This document shows positions 45,685 to 53,958 of a stretch of DNA of 64,000 nt, one piece after another. The notes beneath the pieces are model-generated. The model was given only the letters and a program-made list of their open reading frames with translations. It was not told the DNA's origin and ran no database searches. This DNA comes from an uncultured bacterium (lineage in GTDB: Bacteria; Bacillota; Clostridia; Lachnospirales; Lachnospiraceae), in NCBI GenBank assembly GCA_947073545.1, contig CAMTMP010000014.1:1-64000 (forward strand), written 5' to 3'. The position numbers were made by a program, and so were the translations under genes. Position 1 is the first letter of the stretch. Every line of letters starts with the position of its first letter.

Positions 45685-45711
45685 TGCCTGTACCTCTCCT
45701 TTGCGGAAATT

Positions 45712-45745
45712 CAAATCAAAACGGAGAATGCCGCTTTTCATTTTA
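45712..45745. repeat. Fragment of the GAGAATGC hairpin repeat
   Basis: AAATCAAAACGGAGAATGCC and the following GCTTTTCATTTT match the left half of the repeats at 26499 and 54781, but the right arm is missing. It lies just upstream of the BceR-like gene. Confidence 0.5.
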
Positions 45746-45782
45746 ATATACCGCATTTGGATGGACATTTTCAATGGGTTTT

Positions 45783-46757
45783 TCAACCGTTTCCCTTCGT
45801 CCTGCCAAATATCCCCCGAACCGTCAGAGCCATCCCCACCGCACAGCATCCGATCAGCACAAGCCATCTGATATTTCCGTCAACCGTATCCACATTCCAG
45901 ACCAAGGGCTTGAATGCGGGAAGGGAATGCTCCGCCCCAATCCACCTGTTGACCAGATAGTTAGCCAAAAATCCATAAACCCCAATCAGCATCGTACAGA
46001 CTCCCGCCTTCAAAAATCCATTGCAGTTTACATAACGTATCAGCAGGAATACAAACCATGCAAACAGCAGGCACGGAAAGGATATCTTCGGCGCAAGATG
46101 CCAAAATTCATCAGATTTCACATACACACCGATCACGAACATCATCAATATATATAGGAAAGTATCGACAGCCATTACCGTCAATCCCTTGTAACCGCCA
46201 AGCAGCGACCGGAGCGGCTGCGCATACACCGCAAGCGGCAGAAAGCAGACCGAAAGTCCGAACAGAACCGTCGCCGACACAAGGAAAAACCATGTTCCAT
46301 GGGTGTAAATGCAGATCACTCCAAACAGCAAAAGCAGGCTCGCCGTGAATGTTGCCAGTGTCCAAAGCAGTTTATGCTCCGGCATCATAAGCGGCACTAT
46401 GCTAAGTGACGCCGCCGTAAGCAATGAGGCAAGCACGATAAAGAACCAGTCAAGCGCCGCTCCGGTGGCCAGATTCACAATCAGGCAGACCAGCACCGGA
46501 ATCATAAAAACACCGGCAATAGCCGCACCGATCACGGCGGATTTCCTCTTAAAAAATTTTGCCTGCCTGTGAAGCACGTCCACGGTTTCTGCCTCCAGAC
46601 TGTTCTCCACCTCCTCGCTTTGCATCTGCCGTAAGAGCGCGGAACAATCCCTGCAGCCCGTCAGATGTTCCTCCACAAGGCCTCTGCTCTCCTCGCTGCA
46701 GATTTGATCCGCATAGAGCGGAAGTAAATCTTTTATCACATTACAATTCATTTCCAT
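45783..46757 (-). CDS. Anti-sigma factor with zinc-finger domain
   Basis: A 324-residue membrane protein. The N-terminal zf-HC2 domain (MNCNVIKDLLPLYADQICSEESR, then H-x3-C-x2-C in EEHLTGCRDCSALL) is the ZAS-type anti-sigma fold. After about residue 75 come seven to eight predicted membrane helices, many more than the usual one. It overlaps the sigma gene by 10 bp, so it is co-translated and presumably holds that sigma factor at the membrane until a signal arrives. Confidence 0.87.
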   Translation of the reverse strand: MEMNCNVIKDLLPLYADQICSEESRGLVEEHLTGCRDCSALLRQMQSEEVENSLEAETVDVLHRQAKFFKRKSAVIGAAIAGVFMIPVLVCLIVNLATGAALDWFFIVLASLLTAASLSIVPLMMPEHKLLWTLATFTASLLLLFGVICIYTHGTWFFLVSATVLFGLSVCFLPLAVYAQPLRSLLGGYKGLTVMAVDTFLYILMMFVIGVYVKSDEFWHLAPKISFPCLLFAWFVFLLIRYVNCNGFLKAGVCTMLIGVYGFLANYLVNRWIGAEHSLPAFKPLVWNVDTVDGNIRWLVLIGCCAVGMALTVRGIFGRTKGNG

Positions 46758-47245
46758 GAATCCCCCATCCTTTCCATAAGCTTACATTTGGCACGGTGGT
46801 ATGTAACCCTCGCCCAGCTCTCTGTCCTGCCGCAGATCCCGCTGATTTCCCGAAAAGACATCTCTCCGAAAATCCGCAGTTCAAACACCTTGCGATATGG
46901 TTCTTCCAGTTCATGTAACACCTGATGAATCTGATAAGAAGTATCCTTATTCTCCACTTCCCGGGCGACGTCGATGCCGCTGTCGGCGTCCGCATCAGAG
47001 GGCACGGGCGCGGCACGCTTTGCCTGCCGCCGCATTTCATCGACAAAAAGATTTCTGGCAATGGAACAGAGCCATGTCACCGCATCCGATTCCCCGCGAA
47101 AAGAAGCATTTGTGGTAAACGCCTTATAAAACGTCTCCTGCGTAATCTCTTCCGCCATATGCGCCTTCCCCGCAAGCGACATCACATAGGAATACACCCT
47201 CATATAATATGTTTGATACAGTTTTTCAAACGCCGCTTTCTCCAC
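46748..47245 (-). CDS. ECF-type sigma-70 factor
   Basis: A 165-residue extracytoplasmic-function sigma factor. Region 2 (MRVYSYVMSLAGKAHMAEEITQETFYKAF, WLCSIARNLFVDEMRR) and region 4 (LHELEEPYRKVFELRIFGEMSFREISGICGRTESWARVTYHRAK) are both clear. The start is GTG at 47245. Its partner anti-sigma overlaps downstream. It may govern a cell-envelope stress response, in line with the BceRS-like genes that follow. Confidence 0.92.
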   Translation of the reverse strand: MEKAAFEKLYQTYYMRVYSYVMSLAGKAHMAEEITQETFYKAFTTNASFRGESDAVTWLCSIARNLFVDEMRRQAKRAAPVPSDADADSGIDVAREVENKDTSYQIHQVLHELEEPYRKVFELRIFGEMSFREISGICGRTESWARVTYHRAKCKLMERMGDSWK

Positions 47246-47431
47246 CTGCCATCACCTCTACTTCCGTGCTTTCATTGGTTAGACGGATTCACACCTGTTT
47301 TGTTACAGCAAAAGAAAATAAATTTAATTACGGCAGGGAACACGAATGACAGAGCACATTTTCAACAGCCGTTTATTCTCTTTCATCTGTCTTAAAATCA
47401 CAATTAAAGAAATTCCGTCCACTAATAATGT

Positions 47432-47460
47432 TTGCGACACTTTGGAGATTGTGGTATATT
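47432..47460 (+). promoter_or_regulatory. Sigma-A promoter of the small RNA
   Basis: TTGCGA (47432-47437) and TATATT (47455-47460) are separated by 17 bp. No ORF with an RBS follows; instead there is a hairpin-rich stretch ending in a strong terminator. Confidence 0.65.
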
Positions 47461-47466
47461 GAGCAT

Positions 47467-47582
47467 AAAGAAGGACATCTGCGCTAACAGATGTCCAACG
47501 GGAGTTACCGATAGACGGTTAGCCCGATTATTTAGTCACAAAATAGCCGTAACCTTTGGTCGGGTGGGCGGCTATTTTTGTG
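47467..47582 (+). ncRNA. Candidate antisense-type small RNA (type I toxin-antitoxin-like)
   Basis: A predicted transcript of about 115 nt. It has a 9-bp hairpin GGACATCTG (47473-47481) with CAGATGTCC (47488-47496), a middle with a GGG...CCC and ACCG...CGGT fold, and a 10-bp terminator AAAATAGCCG (47540-47549) with CGGCTATTTT (47569-47578). Its sequence resembles, from memory, the antisense RNA/3' region that accompanies holin-like (TxpA/Fst-like) toxin genes in Firmicutes. On the opposite strand a short frame ending SSKDNNKTQK and a stop at 47572 may be the leftover tail of such a toxin, but no start or membrane helix remains. The rest of the 367-bp gap (47246-47612) holds no gene that I can see. 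Confidence 0.5.
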
Positions 47583-47612
47583 TCTTATTATTATCTTTGC
47601 TACTCACTCCTA

Positions 47613-48056
47613 TTACCCGTTAAACGCCGTGATATTCGCCTCATTCAACGTGAAATCATAGTAGTTTAAGTCCCCCCGCTTCGTCCAGCCAATCTGCCTC
47701 CAGAAAGCATTGCCGATATCATTTTTCGTAAAGGCAATGAGCGACACTTTATTGATCTGCTCTGCCTTTAGCGCCTCCATGCAAAATACCACCATCGCCT
47801 TCCCGATGCCCTGCATCCGAAAGTCCTGCGCCACACACACATGATACAGGCACCCCCGCCTGCCGTCATGCCCGCAGAGAATCGCGCCCACAATCCTGCC
47901 GCTCTCCACCGCCACCACGCTGGTATCCGGGTTTCTCGAAAGAAAGCGCGCCACGCCCTCTCTGGAATCGTCAAGACTCCTGATGGCAAATCCTTTGATC
48001 GACAGCCAGAGCGCCTTCACGCCGTCATAATCTTCTATCGTCATTTTTCGTATCAT
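47613..48056 (-). CDS. GNAT-family N-acetyltransferase
   Basis: A 147-residue acetyltransferase. The acetyl-CoA pyrophosphate loop is QDFRMQGIGKAMV (R/QxxGxG/A pattern), preceded by VAVESGRIVGAILCGHDG and CLYHVCVAQ. The C-terminus KNDIGNAFWRQIGWTKRGDLNYY is typical of GNATs that resemble ribosomal or amino-acid acetyltransferases. The substrate is unknown. CGGAG precedes the ATG. Confidence 0.9.
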   Translation of the reverse strand: MIRKMTIEDYDGVKALWLSIKGFAIRSLDDSREGVARFLSRNPDTSVVAVESGRIVGAILCGHDGRRGCLYHVCVAQDFRMQGIGKAMVVFCMEALKAEQINKVSLIAFTKNDIGNAFWRQIGWTKRGDLNYYDFTLNEANITAFNG

Positions 48057-48086
48057 ATGTGTTCTCCGTTTCCTATATTATGTAAA

Positions 48087-48674
48087 CTACTCTCCCGCCA
48101 GCTCCACCACCGTATATTCATGCCCGACATGGGGCAGAAATTTCTCCAGAATATCCCTCATCCGAAGTCTCAGGCTGGACGTGTTCACGCAGGGGTGGCA
48201 GCCCACAAACGTATCCTGCAAAAGCTCCCTGTCGATCAGAAGCCTTACCCTGTGTTCTTTGTCGTTCATCAGTCCAAGCACGCTCACCGAACCCGGCGTG
48301 ATGTCCAGAAATTCTTCCATGTACGCCGCCTCCGCAAAGGAAAGCCGCGATACGCCGAGCTGGGCGGAAAGCTCCTTCGTCTTAAACTTTTTTAAACCCG
48401 GCATCATCAGAAGGTAAAAGTCGGTCTTCTGTCTGTTGCACAGAAAAAGATTTTTGCAGATATGGATGCCCAGCGCCTCGTCCACATCGTGACAGTCATC
48501 CACTGTGGCGGCCGCCTCGTGATCCACGCGCAGATAAGGTATATCCAGTTTTTCAAGCAGCTCATACACTGCCATTTCTTTTCTCATTCTGCCCTTGGAT
48601 GATGGTTTTATGTCAACCGGCGTTCTCGCCATATCGCGTTCCGGCAACTCTTCTTTTTCTTCCTGTGTCCCCAT
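48087..48674 (-). CDS. YbaK/ProX-type aminoacyl-tRNA editing protein
   Basis: A 195-residue stand-alone editing domain related to the INS domain of prolyl-tRNA synthetase (ProXp-ala/YbaK group). From about residue 38 it reads LLEKLDIPYLRVDHEAAATVDDC, then KNLFLCNRQKTDFYLLMMPG, KELSAQLGVSRLSFA, PGSVSVLGLMND and FVGCHPCVNTSSLRL. It hydrolyses Ala-tRNA(Pro) or a similar mischarged tRNA. About 30 N-terminal residues are an extension. The ATG at 48674 has AGGAGG 5 nt upstream; ATG codons at about 48587 would remove the extension. Confidence 0.88.
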   Translation of the reverse strand: MGTQEEKEELPERDMARTPVDIKPSSKGRMRKEMAVYELLEKLDIPYLRVDHEAAATVDDCHDVDEALGIHICKNLFLCNRQKTDFYLLMMPGLKKFKTKELSAQLGVSRLSFAEAAYMEEFLDITPGSVSVLGLMNDKEHRVRLLIDRELLQDTFVGCHPCVNTSSLRLRMRDILEKFLPHVGHEYTVVELAGE

Positions 48675-48683
48675 TTCATCCTC

Positions 48684-49172
48684 CTAATACCCGAACGTCC
48701 CCTCCAGAGACTCGTCCTCGTCAATCCATTGCTGCACCGGAATCACCCGGTACTCATCCTCGCTATCTCTCACATACACCGTCTCGATCCCCGCATTGAT
48801 GATCTGCCTCTTGCACATGGAACAACTGCAGGAATTTTTCACATACTCCCCGGTGTCCGCCTCCACCCCCGTCAGATACATGGCGCTGCCGATCATCTTG
48901 TCCCGCGACGCGCTGATGATCGCATTGGTTTCCGCATGGACGCTGCGGCACAGCTCATACCGCTCCCCCCGTGGAATCGCCATCTTCTGCCGGATGCACT
49001 CCCCCACGTCATTACAGTTCTTCCTGCCTCTGGGCGCACCCACATAGCCCGTCGCAATCACTTCATCATTTTTGACAATCACCGCACCGTAATGTCTGCG
49101 CAGGCAGGTGGAACGCTGCGCCACCATTTTCGCCAGGTCCAGATAATAATTTACTTTGTCTCTTCTCTCCAT
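48684..49172 (-). CDS. dCMP deaminase-like zinc cytidine deaminase
   Basis: A 162-residue deaminase of the ComEB/dCMP deaminase group, supplying dUMP for thymidylate synthesis. The zinc site is HAETNAII with CSCSMCKRQIINAG (the usual PCxxC is SCSMC here); RRHYGAVIVKNDEVIATGYVG is typical. The ATG at 49172 has GGGAGG 8 nt upstream. It lies 9 bp upstream of the YbaK-like gene and is probably co-transcribed. Confidence 0.88.
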   Translation of the reverse strand: MERRDKVNYYLDLAKMVAQRSTCLRRHYGAVIVKNDEVIATGYVGAPRGRKNCNDVGECIRQKMAIPRGERYELCRSVHAETNAIISASRDKMIGSAMYLTGVEADTGEYVKNSCSCSMCKRQIINAGIETVYVRDSEDEYRVIPVQQWIDEDESLEGTFGY

Positions 49173-49269
49173 CGCATTGCCCTCCCTAATTAAATATACT
49201 CTGTCCAAAAATGAAGTTCATTCCTGTCCCCTGCTCTTATTTCCGAAATACACGTTGAGATACACGCCA

Positions 49270-49686
49270 TCACCCCAGGCCCTTCCGCAAAATTATTTCC
49301 AGCGGCTCCCCCGGCAGCAGCAAAGATCCGCAATCCACATACCCGTTCTTCCGATAAAAAAACTGCGCCTGCTCGCTTGACAGTGTGGACGTCAAAACCA
49401 TTCCGTATCCGCTCTCCTTCATCTCTTTTTCCCAGAACATGACAAGCTGCCTGCCATAGCCCTGTCCCCTGTATTCCTCCAGCAGATACAGCATATTCAT
49501 AAACGGAATCTCATCCCAAAACAGGTTGAACCGCAGCCAGCCCGCGAAACAATCGTTCTGATACATAACCAAAACCCTTTTTAAAGCAATCGCGTTTTTC
49601 AATTCCGTTTCGCTGATATGCTTATCGTGTTTGCTTATTGTCTCAAAATCCTTTTCATCGGCATAGCGAATCGTGTTGCTGCCCAC
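49270..49686 (-). CDS. GNAT-family N-acetyltransferase
   Basis: A 138-residue acetyltransferase starting with GTG at 49686 (AGGGGG upstream). The core is MLYLLEEYRGQGYGRQLVMFWEKEMKESG, with the acetyl-CoA loop YRGQGYG, and TSTLSSEQAQFFYRKNGYVDCGSLLLPGEPLEII. The substrate is unknown. It follows the flavodoxin-like gene by 12 bp. Confidence 0.9.
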   Translation of the reverse strand: MGSNTIRYADEKDFETISKHDKHISETELKNAIALKRVLVMYQNDCFAGWLRFNLFWDEIPFMNMLYLLEEYRGQGYGRQLVMFWEKEMKESGYGMVLTSTLSSEQAQFFYRKNGYVDCGSLLLPGEPLEIILRKGLG

Positions 49687-49698
49687 TTTCCAAGCCCC

Positions 49699-50391
49699 CT
49701 ATGATCTCCACGGACGTTTATGCCCCGTCCATCCCATTTCCTTCCAATACTTTGCATCCCTCTCGTTAAAGCCCTTCCTCTGCATCAAGTGCATGGCAAA
49801 AAACCAGACTCTGGTCCTTATTCCCGGCTTTACCCGCCCATACTGCTTCCTGATCTTTTTCGCCAGAGTGGTGGTCGCCCGGTCAATCGAAGCCCTTTTC
49901 TTTTCACTGACGCCCTTCCACGTAATCGCGGCAACACCTTTCCCGTACCGGTATATTTTCCCGACGCCCCAGAAAAACAGACTGTCCGCCATATCTTTAT
50001 TGGTCGAACCAAGTCCCGCGCCTGCCGCGGTAGAAATGCAGACGCCCTGCTTGCGAAACATGGACTTTACCGGGCGGTGCACCATCCACCGATATCCGTA
50101 ATGGTCTAAAAACGCTTTCATAGCGCCTGTCGCGTGATATACATAGACAGGGCTTGCCAGAATAATCACATCCGCCTCATCCATCGCGCTTGTGATTGGC
50201 GCAAGCGCCTCGTAATGAGGACAGTTTTTTTCACCCTCCATAAAGCACTGATTACAGCCCACACAGAATCTATCGAAATCCCGCGGCAGGAAAAACTCCC
50301 TGCACGCCCCGCCGATTTTTTCGCCCAGCGCGTGCGCGATATGATAGGTAGATCCCTTGTGGCTTTGCCCGTGTATGATAACTGTCTTCAT
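49699..50391 (-). CDS. Flavodoxin-fold NAD(P)H-dependent oxidoreductase
   Basis: A 230-residue FMN-reductase-like protein. The phosphate-binding loop is HGQSHKGSTYHIAHAL, and CVGCNQCFMEGEKNCPHYEAL is the Cys-containing loop common in clostridial flavodoxin-like proteins. VIILASPVYVYHATGAMKAFLDHYGYRWMVHRP is also typical. The C-terminal 80 residues are basic. It reduces an unknown substrate using FMN. The start at 50391 follows GAAGGAG. Confidence 0.88.
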   Translation of the reverse strand: MKTVIIHGQSHKGSTYHIAHALGEKIGGACREFFLPRDFDRFCVGCNQCFMEGEKNCPHYEALAPITSAMDEADVIILASPVYVYHATGAMKAFLDHYGYRWMVHRPVKSMFRKQGVCISTAAGAGLGSTNKDMADSLFFWGVGKIYRYGKGVAAITWKGVSEKKRASIDRATTTLAKKIRKQYGRVKPGIRTRVWFFAMHLMQRKGFNERDAKYWKEMGWTGHKRPWRS

Positions 50392-50424
50392 AACTTTCCG
50401 CTCCTTCACCTATTTATCATCCCC

Positions 50425-50880
50425 TCACACCCTATGCACATACATCCTCGACATCTCCGCCTCCCCGTCCCCCTGCACCATGCAGAAGAACTCCCAGCCG
50501 TACCGCTCATAAAACGAGTCGTGATCAGTCAGAAGGTACAAGGTGTCGATTCCTTTCTCCTTCATATCGGCGCATACATAATTTAACAGCGCGCCGGCAA
50601 CGCCCATGCTGCGCCGGTCCTCCTCCGTATAAACCGCGCAGACGTTCGGCGCAAGGTCTTTTCTGTCGTGAAAATCGTTCTCGATCACGCCCATGCCGCC
50701 GATGATTCTGCCGTCCTCCACCGCCACATACCACTGCGGAACCGGATTTTCCCCTGTAAGGCTCTCCTCCATACTTTCCAGATATGCCGCGAGAGGAATG
50801 CCCCATTTTTCATGAAACCACTGTGCCGCCCGGTCTTTGATTTCCGGCCGATCCGTCAACCGTATGATTTTATATTCCAT
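50425..50880 (-). CDS. GNAT-family N-acetyltransferase
   Basis: A 151-residue acetyltransferase: VAVEDGRIIGGMGVIENDFH, AVYTEEDRRSMGVAGALLNYVCADMKEKG with the acetyl-CoA loop RRSMGVAG, and LTDHDSFYERYGWEFFCMV. The substrate is unknown. The start at 50880 follows GAGGAAATGAG. It is the third GNAT gene in 3.3 kb; the three are not close copies of one another. Confidence 0.9.
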   Translation of the reverse strand: MEYKIIRLTDRPEIKDRAAQWFHEKWGIPLAAYLESMEESLTGENPVPQWYVAVEDGRIIGGMGVIENDFHDRKDLAPNVCAVYTEEDRRSMGVAGALLNYVCADMKEKGIDTLYLLTDHDSFYERYGWEFFCMVQGDGEAEMSRMYVHRV

Positions 50881-51038
50881 CTCATTTCCTCTTGCCCTGT
50901 TTCTGTTTCTTTTACCCCTTATTCCAAAAAGACTGGCTATGTTTGCCAAATCACCCAGCGCAACAAGGCCTGTTTCTCTTACTTCTTATTCCAAAAAGAC
51001 CCGCAGCCCCACAGCCTCCCTATGAGATAACCGGCGCC

Positions 51039-51653
51039 CTACGGCTTCAGCCACCCCGCCTCGATCGCATGGTCGATGTTAGCCGCAACCCAATCATACA
51101 CCCGCGGCATAAACTCTTTGATGACCGCCATCCGCTTTTCCACCGCAGCGCGGTTCGTTCCGCTCTCCGCCCAGGTGTGCCCGTCCGTCAGCGTATTGTG
51201 AAAAAACGGCTGGAGTCTGTCCATACAGGCGGCGTACTTCGCATCCGCCGTCTCCATGGCGTCAAACTCTTCCCACATGCCGCGGATCATCTGTCCCTGT
51301 TCCCCCGGAAGCATAGCAAAAAGTTTGTCGGCGGCTTCCTTTTCCCGCGCTTCTTTGTCGGCGTTACCCTCTATATCGTATGCAAAGGTATCTCCCGCAT
51401 AGATCTCCACCAGATCGTGTACCACGCACATCTGCACCACCCTGCCGATATCCACGGGCTCTGTCGCGTATTCGGAAAAGAGCATCGCCATCACCGCGAT
51501 ATGCCAGGAATGCTCCGCATCGTTTTCCCTGCGGCTTTTGTCGAGCAGAAGCGTCCGCCGCAAAACGGAAGTCATCCGGTCAATTTCCGCCGTAAAGAGA
51601 AACCGGCGGTCCAGCCTCTCGTCGTCACTAGAAAGAAAATCCTGTATACCCAT
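51039..51653 (-). CDS. HD-domain hydrolase (YfbR-like nucleotidase type)
   Basis: A 204-residue metal-dependent phosphohydrolase. The HD ligands are in RRENDAEHSWHIAVMAML (His), VVHDLVEIYAGDT (His-Asp) and a downstream Asp. The pattern is that of the HD_3/YfbR 5'-deoxynucleotidase group. The C-terminal segment (RLQPFFHNTLTDGHTWAESG) is also found in relatives. Starts at 51662 and 51653 are both possible, and 51653 has AAAGG 9 nt upstream. Confidence 0.88.
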   Translation of the reverse strand: MGIQDFLSSDDERLDRRFLFTAEIDRMTSVLRRTLLLDKSRRENDAEHSWHIAVMAMLFSEYATEPVDIGRVVQMCVVHDLVEIYAGDTFAYDIEGNADKEAREKEAADKLFAMLPGEQGQMIRGMWEEFDAMETADAKYAACMDRLQPFFHNTLTDGHTWAESGTNRAAVEKRMAVIKEFMPRVYDWVAANIDHAIEAGWLKP

Positions 51654-51834
51654 TTTTCTCATCCTTTCCTATTTCAGCCCATCTATACCCACTTTTCTGT
51701 TTCATCCATCCTCGATTTCCTGCCGCATTTCTCTCCGCTATGCGGCATCGTCTTCTTTCCTATCATACCGCCGTCAGCTTTATAACGCAACTGCCACATT
51801 CACACGCAAAACTTTTTGTATAACTATACATTAT

Positions 51835-51906
51835 TTATGCATAATATTCAATTACTATTTTATATTATGCATAAAAAACAGAAATATTCATGTTGATTAT
51901 GCATAA
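51835..51906. promoter_or_regulatory. Three phased TTATGCATAA palindromes upstream of argG
   Basis: Exact copies of the palindrome TTATGCATAA lie at 51835-51844, 51865-51874 and 51897-51906, with centre spacings of 30 and 32 bp (about three helical turns). The last copy ends 8 bp before the argG -35 box. The setting makes the arginine repressor ArgR/AhrC the best candidate, though the word is not a standard ARG-box match. Confidence 0.6.
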
Positions 51907-51914
51907 ATTTACAC

Positions 51915-51943
51915 TTGCATTCTCCCCCGTCTTGTTGTATATT
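51915..51943 (+). promoter_or_regulatory. Sigma-A promoter of argG with a structured leader
   Basis: TTGCAT (51915-51920) and TATATT (51938-51943) have 17-bp spacing. Transcription would start near 51950 and give a leader of about 98 nt. The leader begins with a GC-rich hairpin at 51956-51992 (CGCGC...GCGCG outer arms, CCGCC/GGCGG inner arms). No U-run follows it. Confidence 0.65.
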
Positions 51944-52047
51944 GTTTTAAGGACAGACGCGCCCCGCCAAATTCCGGCGGACGGTGCGCGTAGATCAGAT
52001 ATCCGTTATCAAACTATATTACATACTTTTATATGGAGGAAACGAAA

Positions 52048-53271
52048 ATGAAAGAAAAAGTAGTTCTTGCGTATTCCGGCGGACTTGATACGACCGTTAT
52101 CATCCCCTGGTTAAAGGAAAATTTTGACTATGAAGTTATCTGCGTGTGCGGCAACTGCGGACAGGCGGAGGAGCTTGACGGCCTTGAGGAGCGCGCTCTC
52201 TCGAGCGGTGCATCCAAGCTCTACATCGAGGATCTGACCGACGAGTTCTGCGACGATTTTATCATGCCCTGCGTACAGGCACACGCTGTCTATGAGAACA
52301 AATATCTCCTCGGCACATCCATGGCAAGACCCGTGATCGCCAAGAAGCTGGTTGAGATCGCCCGCAAGGAAGGCGCCACCGCCATCTGCCACGGTGCAAC
52401 CGGCAAGGGCAACGACCAGATCCGTTTCGAGCTGGGCATCAAGGCGCTCGCTCCCGACTTAAAGATCATTGCCGCATGGAGAAATGAAAAATGGAACTTA
52501 AACTCCCGCGAGGAGGAGATCGAGTACTGCAAACAGCACGGCATCAACCTTCCCTTCTCCGCAGATTCCAGCTACAGCCGCGACCGCAACCTCTGGCACA
52601 TCAGCCATGAGGGCTTAGAGCTGGAAGACCCTGCCAACGAGCCTAACTACGAGCATCTGCTTGTGCTCGGCACCACGCCCGAGAAAGCGCCCGAGGAAGG
52701 CGAGTATGTGACCATGACTTTTGAGAAGGGCATTCCCACTTCCGTAAACGGCAAGAAAATGAAAGTGGCCGAGATCATCGCTGCCTTAAACGAGCTGGGC
52801 GGCAAGCACGGCATCGGCATCATTGACATCGTGGAAAACCGCGTGGTCGGCATGAAATCCCGCGGCGTGTACGAGACCCCCGGCGGCACTATCCTTTACG
52901 AAGCGCACCAGCAGCTTGAGGAGCTGATTCTCGACCGCGACACTTACGCGCTCAAGGCAGACCTTGGCAATAAGTTTGCGCAGGTGGTATACGAGGGCAA
53001 ATGGTTCACCCCGCTTCGCGAGGCGCTGCAGGCATTCATCGAGTCCACACAGCAGTATGTGACCGGCGAAGTGAAATTCAAGCTCTACAAGGGCAACATC
53101 ATCAAGGCAGGCACCACCTCTCCCTACACACTTTACAACGAGAGCATCGCCTCCTTCACCACCGGTGATCTCTACGATCATCACGACGCGGAAGGCTTCA
53201 TCAACCTCTTCGGTTTATCCTGCAAAGTTCGCGCCATGAAGATGCAGGAGCAGGGGGAAAAACTGCTCTAA
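52048..53271 (+). CDS. argG: Argininosuccinate synthase
   Basis: This 407-residue enzyme joins citrulline and aspartate with ATP in arginine synthesis. The PP-loop is [34 protein letters not shown] and [25 protein letters not shown] are diagnostic. ATG at 52048 has GGAGGA 7 nt upstream. argH is not next to it. GC content and codon use are higher and more biased than in its neighbours, as expected for a highly expressed gene. Confidence 0.96.
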   Translation: MKEKVVLAYSGGLDTTVIIPWLKENFDYEVICVCGNCGQAEELDGLEERALSSGASKLYIEDLTDEFCDDFIMPCVQAHAVYENKYLLGTSMARPVIAKKLVEIARKEGATAICHGATGKGNDQIRFELGIKALAPDLKIIAAWRNEKWNLNSREEEIEYCKQHGINLPFSADSSYSRDRNLWHISHEGLELEDPANEPNYEHLLVLGTTPEKAPEEGEYVTMTFEKGIPTSVNGKKMKVAEIIAALNELGGKHGIGIIDIVENRVVGMKSRGVYETPGGTILYEAHQQLEELILDRDTYALKADLGNKFAQVVYEGKWFTPLREALQAFIESTQQYVTGEVKFKLYKGNIIKAGTTSPYTLYNESIASFTTGDLYDHHDAEGFINLFGLSCKVRAMKMQEQGEKLL

Positions 53272-53292
53272 AGTGACAACAGATCACGCATA

Positions 53293-53350
53293 AAAACACC
53301 CCGCAGCGTTCTTATCTGAGAATCCTGCGGGGTGTTTTGTTCTTTTTTTT
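53293..53350 (+). terminator. Intrinsic terminator of argG
   Basis: AAAACACCCCGCAG (53293-53306) pairs perfectly with CTGCGGGGTGTTTT (53325-53338), 14 bp, followed by T-rich sequence. Confidence 0.9.
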
Positions 53351-53387
53351 TCATCACAAATGTGGTATGATGTACGGAAAGCAATGA

Positions 53388-53548
53388 GCAGTGCGCAGAC
53401 GTAAGATGAAAAAATGGCAGCCTGCTGACAATTTTTTTATATTACGGATGCATAGGGCGAATGCCCGCGAGCGAGGAAAATCGTAGATTTTTCGAGCCTG
53501 CACTGCGTGATACAGGCGCAGACGTAAGATGAAAAAATGGCAGCCTGC
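53388..53548 (+). repeat. Structured repeat with a 33-bp direct repeat
   Basis: An identical 33-bp sequence starting GCGCAGACGTAAGATG occurs at 53393-53425 and 53516-53548 (123-bp period). Between the copies lie a GGGC-gaat-GCCC hairpin and the core GCGAGCGAGGAA...TTTCGAGCCTGC shared with the element at 21015-21130, here with an AAATC/GATTT-type stem. GCAGTGC (53388-53394) pairs with GCACTGC (53500-53506) as the outer stem. The element lies upstream of the DUF1294 gene, in the same orientation as that gene. Confidence 0.7.
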
Positions 53549-53582
53549 CCACCAAAATACAAAAGGGAAAGTCTGATTTCAA

Positions 53583-53876
53583 ATGAACGTAATTACACTT
53601 ATTATTATATATTTAGCAGTCATTAATTTTATAAGTTTCACCGTTATGGGCATCGATAAGCTCAAAGCCAGAAAACGCGCATGGCGCATTCCGGAAGCCA
53701 CTCTCTTCGTGCTCGCCGTCATCGGCGGCAGTGTCGGCTCCATCATCGGTATGCACCTGTTCCGCCACAAGACAAGGCACTGGTATTTTCTGTACGGCAT
53801 GCCTGCCATCCTGCTCGTACAGGTTTTGATCGTGGTGGCGCTGTTGTCGTCCCCGATCGAATTTATGATCCTGTAA
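53583..53876 (+). CDS. DUF1294 membrane protein
   Basis: A 97-residue membrane protein with three predicted helices and the DUF1294 signature MGIDKLKARKRAWRIPE, IGGSVGSIIGMHLFRHKT. The function is unknown. GGGAAAG precedes the ATG. The structured repeat lies about 35 bp upstream. Confidence 0.9.
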   Translation: MNVITLIIIYLAVINFISFTVMGIDKLKARKRAWRIPEATLFVLAVIGGSVGSIIGMHLFRHKTRHWYFLYGMPAILLVQVLIVVALLSSPIEFMIL

Positions 53877-53958
53877 GTTACGGCAGTTTACGCGAAACGA
53901 ACCGGGATCTTTTCTCATCCCGGATGTCTTTACAACAATAAAATCTGGAGGGATCTAT

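Noticed and set aside
47246-47431. A complete toxin gene beside the small RNA
   Set aside because: No short ORF with an RBS and a membrane helix was found on either strand; only a possible C-terminal tail remains.
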